A stretch of DNA of 64,000 nt, from contig JBFXCS010000002.1 of the NCBI GenBank assembly GCA_050181915.1, forward strand, positions 496,001 to 560,000. Reading direction: 5' to 3'. The position numbers and the translations under genes are program-made. The notes below the pieces were generated by a model, which saw only the letters and a program-made list of their open reading frames with translations, was not told where the DNA came from and ran no database searches. Shown one piece after another: positions 54,132-63,244 of the stretch (within the stretch, counting starts at the first letter, position 1; every line of letters begins with the position of its first letter). This DNA comes from JBFXCS01 sp050181915. Lineage in GTDB: Bacteria; Actinomycetota; Thermoleophilia; Miltoncostaeales; Miltoncostaeaceae.

Positions 54132-54246
54132 GCGTTCCTCCAGAAGGCGGCTGGTCGCCCCCTTCATCGGCCGCGGCGGCCCCGCGTCTGAGCGCCGCGG
54201 CCGAGCCGGCCGCCCTCGGCGCACTCCCACCTGGCAACATCACGGT

Positions 54247-55110
54247 ATGGACCCCGTGCACTGGGACGAGCCCGCCCCCCGTCTGAGGGACGCCGTGATG
54301 GTCGCCGCCTTCGGCGGCTGGAACGACGCCGCCTCGGCGGCGTCGAGCGCCCTGGGCTTCCTGGGCACCAGCCTGGGCGCCAGGAAGGTCGCCTCCATCG
54401 ACGCGGAGGAGTTCTACGACTTCCAGGCCACCCGGCCCCTCGTGGACATGTCGGGCGGGGCGACCGAGCGCATCGTCTGGCCCGACGTGGAGATCCGGGT
54501 GGCCCAGCGGCCGGACTGGAGCCACGACGTGGTGCTGGTGTCCGGCGCGGAGCCGTCGTTCCGGTGGCGCACCTTCTGCCGCGTGCTGCTCGACGCCGGC
54601 GACCGGCTGGGCGTCACCCGGGCGGTCACCCTGGGGTCCCTGCTGGCGGACGTCGTCCACAACCGGGCGATCCGCCTCACCGGCATGTCGTCGGACCCCG
54701 AGCTGATCGCCGATCTGGGCTTCCGCGAGCCCACCTACTCGGGCCCCACCGGCATCGTCGGCGTGCTGCAGCAGGCGGCGATCGACAGGGGCTTCGGCGC
54801 CGTGTCGCTCTGGGCGCCGGTGTCGCACTACGCCGCCGGGCTCACCAACGCCAAGGGCAGCCTGGCGCTGATCGAGGGCCTCGGCCGCATCAAGGGCATC
54901 GATGTAGACGTCGACGTCACCGAGCTGCGCGCCGCCGCGGGGGCCTTCGAGGACCAGGTCGACCGCGCCGTCGCCGCCGAGCCGCGGCTGAAGTCGCTGG
55001 TCGAGCAGCTGGAGCAGGCGGCGGGCGCCGACCACGGCCCCCTCCCCACCGGCGACGAGCTGGCCGAGGAGCTGGAGCGCTACCTGCGGGAGCGGGACGA
55101 GCCGAGCTAG
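54247..55110 (+). CDS. PAC2-family protein
   Basis: 287 residues. Typical PAC2 segments are MVAAFGGWNDAASAASSALG, FYDFQATRP, IRLTGMSSDPELIADLGF and SLWAPVSHYAAGLTNAKGSL. PAC2 proteins belong to an archaeal/actinobacterial family related to proteasome-assembly chaperones; in actinobacteria the role is uncharacterised. ATG 54247 has CAACAT ending 6 nt upstream, consistent with a leaderless message. Confidence 0.88.
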   Translation: MDPVHWDEPAPRLRDAVMVAAFGGWNDAASAASSALGFLGTSLGARKVASIDAEEFYDFQATRPLVDMSGGATERIVWPDVEIRVAQRPDWSHDVVLVSGAEPSFRWRTFCRVLLDAGDRLGVTRAVTLGSLLADVVHNRAIRLTGMSSDPELIADLGFREPTYSGPTGIVGVLQQAAIDRGFGAVSLWAPVSHYAAGLTNAKGSLALIEGLGRIKGIDVDVDVTELRAAAGAFEDQVDRAVAAEPRLKSLVEQLEQAAGADHGPLPTGDELAEELERYLRERDEPS

Positions 55111-55134
55111 CCTCCCGGGCCTCTCAGAGCGGGC

Positions 55135-55923
55135 TCAGGCCAGGCCCCCGGTGAGCGCCATGCGGCCGTCGGCGGTCACGAGCACCGCCGGCACGCCCAG
55201 GGCCGTCGCGAGGTCGCGCGCCGCCTCCTCGCCGGCGATGAGGAGCGCGGTGGCGAGGGCGTCGGCCTCGGCGGCGGACCCGGCGACGGCGGTGGCGCGC
55301 AGCAGATCGGTGCGCGACGGGCGCCCGGTGGCCGGATCGACGGCATGGCGCGCGACGGCGTCGCCGCCGCGGCGCCGGCGGCGGTCGATGCCGGAGGTCG
55401 CCATCCCGCCGCGCTGCAGCGCCAGCGACAGCTCACGGCTGCCGCAGTCGACGCCCACCGGCCAGGAGCCCGCCTCCGGCGTGCCCGCGACCGCCACGTC
55501 GCCGCCCAGGTCGACCAGGCAGGGTCCCACCTTCGCCAGGATCGCGCAGGCGCGGTCGGCCGCGTCGCCCTTCGCCACGCCGCCCAGGTCGATCGCCACG
55601 CCGGGATCGAGGCGGGCGACGCGCGTCTCGGGATCCCATTCGATGCCGCCCCCGGCGCAGGGGTCGAAGCGCCCGCCGGTGCGGTCGCGCAGCTCCAGCG
55701 CCGCGGTGAGCACGCGGGCCAGGTCCTCGCCCACCTCCATGCGGCGGGCGCGGTTGAGCCGCGACACCTCGGAGTCGGGCAGGATGCGGGAGAGCATCCG
55801 CTCGAGGCGATCGACCTCCGCCGCGGCCATGGCCAGCGCGTAGCGGCCGTCGCCGGGCCAGTGCGTCTCGACGAGCATCTCGCCGCCGGCGTCCATCGCC
55901 CACAGCGGGCGCCTCAGCCTCAT
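55135..55923 (-). CDS. ApbE-family FAD:protein FMN transferase
   Basis: 262 residues. It has MLSRILPDSEVSRLNRAR, TGGRFDPCAGGGI, DLGGVAKGDAADRACAIL with the conserved GxxKG, LVDLGGDVAVAG, and HAVDPATGRPSRTDL near the usual magnesium/flavin site. It transfers FMN covalently to Thr in target proteins such as flavin-binding redox subunits. It lacks a signal peptide, so it would act in the cytoplasm or on nascent proteins. Slightly short for the family (usually ~300). Confidence 0.85.
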   Translation of the reverse strand: MRLRRPLWAMDAGGEMLVETHWPGDGRYALAMAAAEVDRLERMLSRILPDSEVSRLNRARRMEVGEDLARVLTAALELRDRTGGRFDPCAGGGIEWDPETRVARLDPGVAIDLGGVAKGDAADRACAILAKVGPCLVDLGGDVAVAGTPEAGSWPVGVDCGSRELSLALQRGGMATSGIDRRRRRGGDAVARHAVDPATGRPSRTDLLRATAVAGSAAEADALATALLIAGEEAARDLATALGVPAVLVTADGRMALTGGLA

Positions 55924-55997
55924 GATCCCGCCGTCGGTTCCGCCCCCATGGACGGGAACCGTAGGGGGATCACGGTTTGCGCCGCTCTAGCGTCGCG

Positions 55998-56771
55998 TTA
56001 GGACTCGGCTAGGAAGAGGTTGCGGCCGTTGCCGCGGTCGCCGTGGCGGGCGCGCGAGCGGGCGAGCTTCTCGGGCGTGTACAGGCGCCTCGCCCAGCGC
56101 GAGTCCGGCGGCGCCAGGCGGATGGCGCCCCACAGGCCCACCGGCCACAGCAGGAACCCGATCACCCCCACGATCGGCTTGCCCTTGGCCAGGCAGATGA
56201 TCGCCGACACCACCGACAGCCCGTGGTAGGCGACGATGAGGATGCCGCCGGCCGGATCGGCCCCGGAGATCACCTCGCCCCAGAAGGGGGCGCCGAGGGC
56301 CACCATCGCCAGCAGCGCGGCGGCGATGATCACCGCGTCGATCGAGCGCCGTCCCTCCTCGGTCCAGTAGACGTCGCGCAGCTCCAGCCACAGCGCGTAC
56401 TCGTCGAGCACCAGCGCCGCCCCCACGCCGAAGGCGGTGGGCAGCAGCCACCACAGCCAGCCCGGCAGCTCGGCCTCGACGGCGATCGCCATGAAGCCGG
56501 CGCCGAGCAGCAGGAAGATGCCCGGCACCATGTGGTGGATCCGCACGCCGCCGACGGTGAGGTTGCCCAGGCCGCCGTGCCCGTGTCGCACGAGGTGGGT
56601 GTAGAGCCGGACGCATCCGAAGGTGACGAGGAAGGCGGCCAGCACCATCTGCGCCGGCCGGTACCCGGCACCGACGACCTTCTCGTCGAAGGCGCGGACC
56701 ACCGGGAAGGCGTCGGTGAACGCGTTCGCGGGGAGGACGTACGGAGCGGTCACGCCCGCGAGGTTACCCAT
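55998..56771 (-). CDS. Polytopic membrane protein of unknown function
   Basis: 257 residues with about 6-7 hydrophobic segments (MVLAAFLVTFGCVRLYTHLV, MVPGIFLLLGAGFMAIAVEA, AVIIAAALLAMVALGAPFWG, VSAIICLAKGKPIVGVIGFL). The start is uncertain: ATG 56771 overlaps the vanW-like stop (ATGGGTAA), while GTG 56753 lies 7 nt after TAACCT. No family was recognised. Confidence 0.72.
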   Translation of the reverse strand: MGNLAGVTAPYVLPANAFTDAFPVVRAFDEKVVGAGYRPAQMVLAAFLVTFGCVRLYTHLVRHGHGGLGNLTVGGVRIHHMVPGIFLLLGAGFMAIAVEAELPGWLWWLLPTAFGVGAALVLDEYALWLELRDVYWTEEGRRSIDAVIIAAALLAMVALGAPFWGEVISGADPAGGILIVAYHGLSVVSAIICLAKGKPIVGVIGFLLWPVGLWGAIRLAPPDSRWARRLYTPEKLARSRARHGDRGNGRNLFLAES

Positions 56772-58380
56772 CCTCCGGCGGCGCCTTGTACTTCCACGTG
56801 TACCGCTCGTCGCGCCTCAGGGCGCTCCCCTCCCAGACCTTGCGCGTGTACGCCACCTCGAAGGCCTGTCCCGCGCGGGGCGTGCCGGTGGTCTCGGTGG
56901 TCACCCGGCGGCCGAGCTTCGCCGAGTACATCCGCACGGTGACGCCCGTGTCGCCGGCCGACACCTTCAGCAGGATCGCCGCCGGCCAGTCGTTCTCGAC
57001 GACGAGCTCCGGCCCGCCCCACGACACGGTGGCCTCGCGCCCGGCGGGGTAGCGGGTGATCCAGAACTCGTGCGGGGTGTGGGTCACCAGGCGCAGGCCC
57101 GCGAAGAACGATGCGTTGAAGAACGTGGTGGCCATCTGGCTGACGCCGCCGCCGACCGCGTCCTCCAGCCGGCCCGCGTTGATCTGCGGCGCCTCGACGA
57201 AGCCGCGGGCCTTCGTGCGCTCGCCCAGGGCGTCGTTGAGCGAGAAGGTGCCGCCCGCCGAGATGATGCGGCCGTCGAGGATCGCCGCGGCGCGCCTGAT
57301 GTTCGTCACGCGCGGCTGGCAGCAGGCGTAGGGGGTGGTGAACTCGCTCACCAGCTCGCGGATGCGCATGCGGTTCGCGTCGGCCGTGGTGCGTTCCGGC
57401 GCGACCGTGGCGATGCGCACCCGCACCGCGCCGCCGGGATCCGCCTCGATGGCGCGCGCCACGGCGGAGGCGTCGATCGCGCGGCCCTCGCCGCCCGGCA
57501 CCACGGCGACCCGCGAGCCCTCCACCCGGAAGGTCGCGGAGACCGGCTCGCGGGTGACGCCCTCGAAGGCCGGCGCCACCGCCGCGGCCACCGCCGCGGG
57601 GTCGAGCGACACCGCCAGGGCGCCGCCCTCGGCCCTCACCCGCAGGGCGTCCACCAGCACGGCGCGCGGGACCACGGCGCTGCGGCCGGCGCCGCGCACC
57701 ACCGCCCGGCGCCGGGTGAGCCGCAGCGCGCGCGTCAGCGCCGCCCGGGCCGCCTCGTCGCCGATCGCCGGCGGCACCGACTCCACCGGGACCGTCAGCC
57801 GGTCCGGCAGCCCGCGCAGCAGGCCGCGGAGCTCGTCGCGCGCCACGCGCGTGCCCGCGCGGGCCGCCACCGGCACCGGGCGCCCGCCGCGCACGACCAC
57901 CGTCGCCGACCGGGGCTCGGTGTCGACCCGCGCGGCCACCCGATCGACGACCTCCGCGACGCGGGCGGGGGTCACCCGGTAGTCGAGGGCGATCTCACGC
58001 CGCGCGTCGCGCAGGCCGACCTCCGACAGCACCCGCGACCACAGGGACGGTCGCTCCATCGCCCTCTCCACCGCGATCCGGGCCCGCGGCGTCGGCGCCA
58101 GCCGGGCGACCGGGATGCGCATCGGAAAGCCCTCCCGCCCGGGCAGCTCCGCCACCACCGCGCGGCCCGGCGGCTCCGCCCGCTCGCGCACCAGCCGCTC
58201 CGCCGCCTCGGGCGCGAGGCCCCCCACCTCGATGCCGGCGATCGCGGTGCCGGCGGGGATGCGGTCGGCGGGGGCGGTGAGCACCCGCGTCGCCACGACG
58301 GCGGCCAGCGCCGACAGCACGGCGACGGCCGCTCCGGCCGCCAGCACGGCGCCCGGGCGCCGTGGTCGGGGGAGGCGCAT
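56764..58380 (-). CDS. VanW-family protein with PG_binding_4 domains
   Basis: About 538 residues. An N-terminal membrane anchor (PGAVLAAGAAVAVLSALAAV) precedes two PG_binding_4-type domains (about 50-270). The C-terminal VanW domain has NIRRAAAILDGRIISAGGTF, GFVEAPQINAGRLEDAVGGG and VSQMATTFFNASFFAGL. It is extracytoplasmic and may contact peptidoglycan precursors. VanW genes occur in some van clusters, but this one is 43 kb away and has no van operator, so it is not tied to the regulon. Confidence 0.88.
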   Translation of the reverse strand: MRLPRPRRPGAVLAAGAAVAVLSALAAVVATRVLTAPADRIPAGTAIAGIEVGGLAPEAAERLVRERAEPPGRAVVAELPGREGFPMRIPVARLAPTPRARIAVERAMERPSLWSRVLSEVGLRDARREIALDYRVTPARVAEVVDRVAARVDTEPRSATVVVRGGRPVPVAARAGTRVARDELRGLLRGLPDRLTVPVESVPPAIGDEAARAALTRALRLTRRRAVVRGAGRSAVVPRAVLVDALRVRAEGGALAVSLDPAAVAAAVAPAFEGVTREPVSATFRVEGSRVAVVPGGEGRAIDASAVARAIEADPGGAVRVRIATVAPERTTADANRMRIRELVSEFTTPYACCQPRVTNIRRAAAILDGRIISAGGTFSLNDALGERTKARGFVEAPQINAGRLEDAVGGGVSQMATTFFNASFFAGLRLVTHTPHEFWITRYPAGREATVSWGGPELVVENDWPAAILLKVSAGDTGVTVRMYSAKLGRRVTTETTGTPRAGQAFEVAYTRKVWEGSALRRDERYTWKYKAPPEDG

Positions 58381-58434
58381 CGGTCGTCCCAGTGTGACGC
58401 ACCCGACCGCCGCCACGACGGCGGCGGTCGCGCG

Positions 58435-59034
58435 TCACCCGAGGATCAGCTCCCCGCCGCCCGGCTCCACGCGCACCGCGCGGGCCGCCCACTCGCCCCC
58501 CGGGCGGGCGATGCCGGCCTGCGCCACCGGCGTCGTGCCGAGGCGACCGGGCACCGCCGCCGGTCCCTCCGCCACCCGATTCACGCCGGCCTCGCGCACC
58601 AGCGGGGCCGTCGCCCGGTCGGCGCCGAACAGGAGCCGGGAGGCCCCCTCGGCGCGCTCCCACGCACCGGCCGGGGCGGCCGCGACCAGATACGCGGCGC
58701 CGGCGCCGTCGCGGCGCGCGGACGCCACTGCGCAGGCGGCGGCGACGACCCGGGCGGGGCCGTCGGCCGGGTTCCACGCGGCGCAGGCCACGACGGCGCG
58801 GTGGCGTCCCGCCAGCCGGCCGCGCACGCCGACGCCCACCGGGACGGTCGGCGTCGGCCAGCCGCGCACCCGCGCCGCGTCCGGGGCGATCACCACGTTG
58901 CGCCGTCCCACGAGCGGCGTCAGGGCCGCCGCGACGGCCTCGCCGATCTCCTCCTCGCCGATCTCCCCGACCGCCCCCAGCGCCACGGCGGCCTCGCCGA
59001 GGGCCCGCGCGACCAGCCCGTCGAGCTCGCTCAC
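58435..59034 (-). CDS. Hypothetical protein
   Basis: 199 residues from GTG 59034, rich in Ala, Gly and Val, with SELDGLVARALGEAAVALGA and RNVVIAPDAARVRGWPTPTV. No membrane helices. The start overlaps the stop of the next upstream gene (GTGA), so the pair is translationally coupled. No family recognised. Confidence 0.62.
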   Translation of the reverse strand: MSELDGLVARALGEAAVALGAVGEIGEEEIGEAVAAALTPLVGRRNVVIAPDAARVRGWPTPTVPVGVGVRGRLAGRHRAVVACAAWNPADGPARVVAAACAVASARRDGAGAAYLVAAAPAGAWERAEGASRLLFGADRATAPLVREAGVNRVAEGPAAVPGRLGTTPVAQAGIARPGGEWAARAVRVEPGGGELILG

Positions 59035-59399
59035 CCGGCTCCGCGGGCACGGGCGCGAGCGGCGCCGGCCAGCTCGTCCAGCAGGCGCCCGGCGCGGGCC
59101 GTCGCCCGGCGCGGCCACACGTGCCCCACCCGGTGGCGCAGCACGATCGCCTCGAAGTCGCGGTAGGTGCGGCCGCCGGCCACGCCGGCGCGCGCCCGCT
59201 CGTAGCGGGCCACGAGCCGGTCCGCGGTCCGCGGACGGGTGCCCGGGTCGGCGAGGGCGGAGGCCACCGCGGCGGCGAGGTCGTCGAGCACCCGCTCCGC
59301 CCGCGCCCGGGCGCGGGCCCGCGCCGATCGCACGATCAGGCCGATCGCGATCAGCGCGCCCGCGGCCGCGATCGCGGCGACTGCCAGGAGCTCGAGCAT
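59031..59399 (-). CDS. Small membrane-anchored hypothetical protein
   Basis: 122 residues. There is one N-terminal transmembrane segment (LELLAVAAIAAAGALIAIGL), then an Arg/Ala-rich cytoplasmic region (RARARAERVLDDLAAAVASA). Coupled to the gene at 58435-59034. No known family. Confidence 0.65.
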   Translation of the reverse strand: MLELLAVAAIAAAGALIAIGLIVRSARARARARAERVLDDLAAAVASALADPGTRPRTADRLVARYERARAGVAGGRTYRDFEAIVLRHRVGHVWPRRATARAGRLLDELAGAARARARGAG

Positions 59400-59439
59400 G
59401 TACCGATGATAGAACGCCGCGCGGTCCGCTCACCCGGCA

Positions 59440-60597
59440 TCACCCGCACGGCCCGGTCGACACCGGTCGCCGCGGGCCCGACAGGGCCGAGCGGATCGCC
59501 CCGGGCGGCACCGCCGCCCCGGTCTCCCCGTCGTCGGTGCCGCCGAAGATCATCGCCACCACGCGCCCGCGCCGGTCGACGACCGGGCCGCCGCTCGACC
59601 CCGGTCCCAGCGATCCGCGGGTGACCACCACGCTGCGGGGCGCGTTTCCGCGGCCGTAGGCGTCCGGCGTCAGCACGATGCGGGGCGCCGCGGCCGTCGC
59701 GGCCTCCACCACCTGCGGCCCGCCCCGGGGGTAGCCCATCAGGGCGACCGGGGTCGCTCCCTCCGGGGCCGGTCCCAGCTCGAGCGCCGGCAGGTGCAGG
59801 CCCTCGACCCGCAGCACCGCGACGTCGTCGCGCGAGTCGATCGCCACGGCGGTCGCCGGCCGCGCCGAGCCGTCCGGCGCGTAGACCACCGAGTCGTCCT
59901 GCCCGGCCACGACGTGCGCGTTCGTCACGACCAGGCCGTCGCCGGCGACCCACCCGGATCCCTCCTTGCCGATGCCGCAGGCCGTGCCCCGGATCTCCAC
60001 CACGGACGCCCGCGCCGCCAGCACCTCGGGGTCGCGCGCCATCGACCCGTCCGGAGCGGGCAGGGCCGTCGCCGGCAGGGGCAGGAGCGGGAAGGGGTCG
60101 ATGCGCGCCAGCGCGCCCAGCACGCCGTCGGGCGGCACCGCCCGCAGCGCCTCGCCGAGGATCGCCGACCGCCGGATCTCCCCGCGCAGGCCGTCGGCGC
60201 GGTCGCCGGGCTGGTAGATGGCGACGGCGGCGATCAGCCAGGCCAGGAACAGGCCCAGCGCGCCCCCGGCCACCAGGCCGCCGCCGCGATCGACCGACCG
60301 CAGGCGCCCGCGCCACACGCGGCGGCGCAGGGCCAGCGTCAGCCGCAGCAGCGCCGCCTGCACCAGCGTCGCGCCGACGATCGCCCCGCCCAGCGCCATC
60401 AGCGGCAGCCACTCCGACTCGTCCGCGCCCGGCACGAGGGCCGCCACCGCGCGCCCGCCCACCAGGGCGCCGAGCGCCAGCCCCGCCAGGGAGAGCGTCT
60501 GCTCCAGCAGGCCGCGCGCCGCCCCGAGGGCCGCCCACAGGCCCACCCAGATCAGCACCGCCAGGTCGAGGAGGGTCATCGCGAAGAGGGCCAGCAT
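59440..60597 (-). CDS. MarP-like membrane serine protease (CvpA + trypsin fold)
   Basis: 385 residues. The N-terminal CvpA-type domain has four hydrophobic segments (about 5-145). The C-terminal periplasmic protease has the triad His (LVVTNAHVVAGQDDSVVY), Asp (AIDSRDDVAVLRVEGL) and Ser (TRGSLGPGSSGGPVVDRRGR). The layout matches mycobacterial MarP, which is needed for acid and oxidative stress tolerance by processing a peptidoglycan hydrolase. ATG 60597 is chosen; 60579 is an alternative. Two Cys in GTACGI and elsewhere may form a regulatory disulfide. Confidence 0.9.
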   Translation of the reverse strand: MLALFAMTLLDLAVLIWVGLWAALGAARGLLEQTLSLAGLALGALVGGRAVAALVPGADESEWLPLMALGGAIVGATLVQAALLRLTLALRRRVWRGRLRSVDRGGGLVAGGALGLFLAWLIAAVAIYQPGDRADGLRGEIRRSAILGEALRAVPPDGVLGALARIDPFPLLPLPATALPAPDGSMARDPEVLAARASVVEIRGTACGIGKEGSGWVAGDGLVVTNAHVVAGQDDSVVYAPDGSARPATAVAIDSRDDVAVLRVEGLHLPALELGPAPEGATPVALMGYPRGGPQVVEAATAAAPRIVLTPDAYGRGNAPRSVVVTRGSLGPGSSGGPVVDRRGRVVAMIFGGTDDGETGAAVPPGAIRSALSGPRRPVSTGPCG

Positions 60598-60757
60598 GGC
60601 ACGGCCCCCGCACCGGTGTTCCCGGCCGGGTTCGCCACGTCCGCCGGCACGCTCGCGCGCGCCGTCCGGCGCGAACGGGCGTCGCGCGGTGTCCGGACCG
60701 TCGTTCACAGTCGACGTGCGGGACACACGCCCGCCACACCGGAAGCGGAGGTACGCC

Positions 60758-61201
60758 ATGCCCGCCGACCTCAACCGCGTCACCCTCGTCGGTCGCCTCA
60801 CCCGCGACCCCGAACTCCGCCACACCCAAAACGGCGACCCCATCTGCAGCATCCGCCTCGCCGTATCAAGCCGCGCCCGCGACGACACCGGCAACTGGGG
60901 CGACAAAAGCAACTACTTCGACATCACCGTCTTCGGCCGCCAAGCCGAAACCACCAGCACCTACCTCACCAAAGGACGCCGCATCGGCGTCGACGGCCGC
61001 CTCTCCTGGCGCGAATGGACCAGCCAAGACGGCACCCGCCGCCAAAACGTCGAAATAATCGCCAACGACATCTTCTTCCTCGACAGCCGCTCAGACAGCG
61101 GCGGAGACGGCGGCGGCGACCGCGAGCGGCCGGCCGATCCCGTCCCCGCCGGAGTGGGCACGGCGCCTGAGGGGGCGCCGGACGGAGACATCCCCTTCTG
61201 A
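60758..61201 (+). CDS. ssb: Single-stranded DNA-binding protein
   Basis: 147 residues with an OB fold (NRVTLVGRLTRDPELRHTQN, SNYFDITVFGRQAETTSTYL, RRIGVDGRLSWREWTSQDGT, QNVEIIANDIFFLDS) and an acidic C-terminal tip DGDIPF for partner binding. The RBS is GGAAGCGGAGG. Codon use is striking: AAA, CAA and GAA are common here, whereas neighbours use AAG, CAG and GAG almost exclusively. This suggests recent transfer, for example from a mobile element, or special codon selection. The coding start also follows a 112-bp gap rich in stop codons. Confidence 0.93.
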   Translation: MPADLNRVTLVGRLTRDPELRHTQNGDPICSIRLAVSSRARDDTGNWGDKSNYFDITVFGRQAETTSTYLTKGRRIGVDGRLSWREWTSQDGTRRQNVEIIANDIFFLDSRSDSGGDGGGDRERPADPVPAGVGTAPEGAPDGDIPF

Positions 61202-61286
61202 GTGGCTGCGCGGCTCGCGCCCGACGCAGACGCGCGTGCGGACGCCCCGGCTCTCTCTTCCGGGACGTCCGACGCGGCCGGCCACG

Positions 61287-61478
61287 TCAGCCGAGGATGC
61301 GGCCGTCGTCGCCCTGGTGCAGGACGGCGTCCTGCGGCGCGGGGTCGACCCCGCGGACCCGATCGAGGAAGCGAACGCGCGCCGCCATGAAGTCGTCCCA
61401 GCCGATCCGTGGCATGGCGTCCCACGTGGGGACCTCCATAACGAACCCGTCCTTGGGCTGATCGCCCGCCGCGCTCAT
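61287..61478 (-). CDS. Hypothetical small protein
   Basis: 63 residues (DGFVMEVPTWDAMPRIGWDD, FMAARVRFLDRVRGVDPAPQ) with AGGAGG upstream. No known family; a few conserved-looking Trp and Asp residues. Possible role unknown. Confidence 0.55.
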   Translation of the reverse strand: MSAAGDQPKDGFVMEVPTWDAMPRIGWDDFMAARVRFLDRVRGVDPAPQDAVLHQGDDGRILG

Positions 61479-61547
61479 CGGAACCTCCTCGGTGGTGACC
61501 CTGCGAGGAGGCTACGAGGAGGTCGTCACGCGCCTCTCACAGGGCAC

Positions 61548-62546
61548 TCACCGGGCGGCGCGGCGCCATGTGCGGGAGACCAGGACGGCCCTCCTGGTGG
61601 TGGTGTCCCAGCGCGTCGCGAAGGCGGTGGTCGCTCCCAGGGCGGTGGTCCACAGGATCCGGCGCGGACCGGCGAGGGTCGCGAGGGTGCGCACCCTGCC
61701 GCCCTTGACGGCGCGCAGCCGCAGATACGAGGTGGAGGCGGCGTGCTCCACCCACAGCACCCTCCCGTAGGCGATCGAGGGATTGATCTGGAGGCCGGTC
61801 ACCGAGCTCGCGACGATGCGCGATCCCGAGCGGCCCGCGGCGGGGGCGATGCGGATCTGCGAACGCCTGCCGGCGGCCACGTGCCACGCCACCAGGCCGT
61901 CGCGGAGGGCCGGACGACCCAGGTCGGTGCTCGGGTCGACGCTCGTCACGACCCGGTCGGCGCCGCTCGCCAGATCGCGGACCTCCAGGCGCCGCCCGCC
62001 GGAGGGGAAGGTCCGGATGTAGGCGAGCAGGGGCCAGTCGAGAGCGGGCTTGCCCACCGGCCCGTCCACCCGGGCGAGGGCCTCCCCCGTCGACCAGCGG
62101 ACCACCTGGATGCCCGTGGCGTCCACGTAGGCGAGCAGGTCGCCGTCGAGGGCCGGCGACGACGCCCCGGCGACGGTCACCTGGGGGAGCTGCGCCGGGC
62201 GCACGAGCACGCTCACCGCGCCGGCCGCATCGACGCGGGTGTCGGCCAGCACCCGGCCGGACGCGGCCGGGTCGAAGACGCTGCCGGGGGCGGCCGCGGG
62301 CGGCGACGGGGAGGCCGGCTCCGGCGCGGGGACGGGCGCCGGCTCCTGGGCGACGGCCGCCGGGACGCAGGCGCTCGCCGCGGCCGCGGCGAGCGCGGCG
62401 AGCCGGGCGGGGCGGCGGCCGCTCGGGCCGGGGTTCAGCCTGAATCCGTTGGAGATCGTGGATGCGGGGCGCGAAAGCGCCGCGTCAGGCGGGATTCGGC
62501 GTCGCACCCGAAGGGCGACCCCCTCCGGTCGCGCCGAATCCCGCAT
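61548..62546 (-). CDS. Secreted beta-propeller-like protein
   Basis: About 332 residues with a signal-like region (RRPARLAALAAAAASACVPA) followed by a Pro/Ala linker. The rest shows short repeats of the TolB/WD-like type (LDGDLLAYVDATGIQVVRWS, LRDGLVAWHVAAGRRSQIRI). The N-terminus is unclear: ATG 62546, ATG 62567 and GTG 62507 are possible, and the first ~30 codons lie within a 160-bp imperfect palindrome, so the real start may be downstream of it. No enzymatic motif. Confidence 0.6.
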   Translation of the reverse strand: MRDSARPEGVALRVRRRIPPDAALSRPASTISNGFRLNPGPSGRRPARLAALAAAAASACVPAAVAQEPAPVPAPEPASPSPPAAAPGSVFDPAASGRVLADTRVDAAGAVSVLVRPAQLPQVTVAGASSPALDGDLLAYVDATGIQVVRWSTGEALARVDGPVGKPALDWPLLAYIRTFPSGGRRLEVRDLASGADRVVTSVDPSTDLGRPALRDGLVAWHVAAGRRSQIRIAPAAGRSGSRIVASSVTGLQINPSIAYGRVLWVEHAASTSYLRLRAVKGGRVRTLATLAGPRRILWTTALGATTAFATRWDTTTRRAVLVSRTWRRAAR

Positions 62547-62596
62547 GACGTGAGCGATCTCGCGCATCCGCGCCGCGAGATACGACGGATTCAGGC
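62435..62596. repeat. Nested imperfect palindrome
   Basis: Several complementary arms are nested. AGCCTGAATCCGT (62437-62449) pairs with ACGGATTCAGGCT (62584-62596). GAGATCG pairs with CGATCTC, and GGATGCG with CGCATCC. In the centre GGCGGGATTCGGCG (about 62488-62501) pairs with CGCCGAATCCCGC (62532-62544). Together they make a hairpin or cruciform of about 160 bp between two minus-strand genes. Confidence 0.7.
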
Positions 62597-62602
62597 TCAG
62601 GC

Positions 62603-63244
62603 TCAGCACGGCACCCCGGTGTCGATGTAGAGCACGCAGTAGACGCGCCGGCCGGGGCGGCAGTAGCCCACCAGGGAGGCGTCGCCGTTGATGCGGCGCC
62701 GGCTGGTGGAGCAGCAGTCGGTGAGCTTGCGGATCTGCCCGTTGCAGCAGCGGTACCAGGCCCCCTGGGTGACCGCGTCCACCCCGAAGCGCTCGGGCAC
62801 CTGGTCCTCGCACAGGCGTGTGCGGGGCGCCCGGGGCAGCGGCGCGCCGTCGGGGCCGGTGAGCAGGCGGCCGTCGGCGGCGATGGGGCGGCCCAGCGCG
62901 TCGACGAGCCGCCCGAGGTTGTCGATGGGACGGCCGTCGCCGGGGCGCACCGGGTAGCCGCGCGCATCGATGCGCGGCAGGTTGTACGGCGCGGGGCACG
63001 AGGCGGTGGTCCAGGTGTGGCCGCAGAAGCCGAACCAGCCGCCCTTGATGCGCGCCGTGCCGGCGCGCCGCTCGGCCGCCGTGGCGGGCCGGCGCGCGGC
63101 GTCGGCGGAACCGGCTCCGACCAGCGCCAGGGCCGCCGCGCCGACGCCGGCGAGGAACGACCGTCGCGTCGTGCCCGACGCCAGGCGCCGGCTGATGAAG
63201 CGCCCGGCGCGGCCCACCGGATCGCCGCCGTCAGGCCGGGGCAC
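62603..63244 (-). CDS. Methylamine-dehydrogenase light-chain-like protein (MauA-like), Tat-exported
   Basis: 213 residues. The Tat-like signal is RRLASGTTRRSFLAGVGAAA. The mature part is Cys-rich (GFCGHTWTTASCPAPYNL, TRLCEDQVPERFGV, GAWYRCCNGQIRKLTDCCST, CRPGRRVYCVLYIDTGVPC), the multi-disulfide layout of the TTQ-bearing MauA family. It contains Trp residues such as W in GAWYRCC, but whether a TTQ cofactor forms is unknown. No mauB heavy chain is in view. It overlaps the MauE/MauD-type gene upstream by 14 bp. Confidence 0.78.
   Translation of the reverse strand: MPRPDGGDPVGRAGRFISRRLASGTTRRSFLAGVGAAALALVGAGSADAARRPATAAERRAGTARIKGGWFGFCGHTWTTASCPAPYNLPRIDARGYPVRPGDGRPIDNLGRLVDALGRPIAADGRLLTGPDGAPLPRAPRTRLCEDQVPERFGVDAVTQGAWYRCCNGQIRKLTDCCSTSRRRINGDASLVGYCRPGRRVYCVLYIDTGVPC

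Noticed and set aside
56764..58380. VanW-family gene as part of the van regulon
   Set aside because: No CATATCG/CATACG operator or 39-nt arrangement was found near it, it lies 43 kb away, and VanW proteins are common outside resistance clusters.
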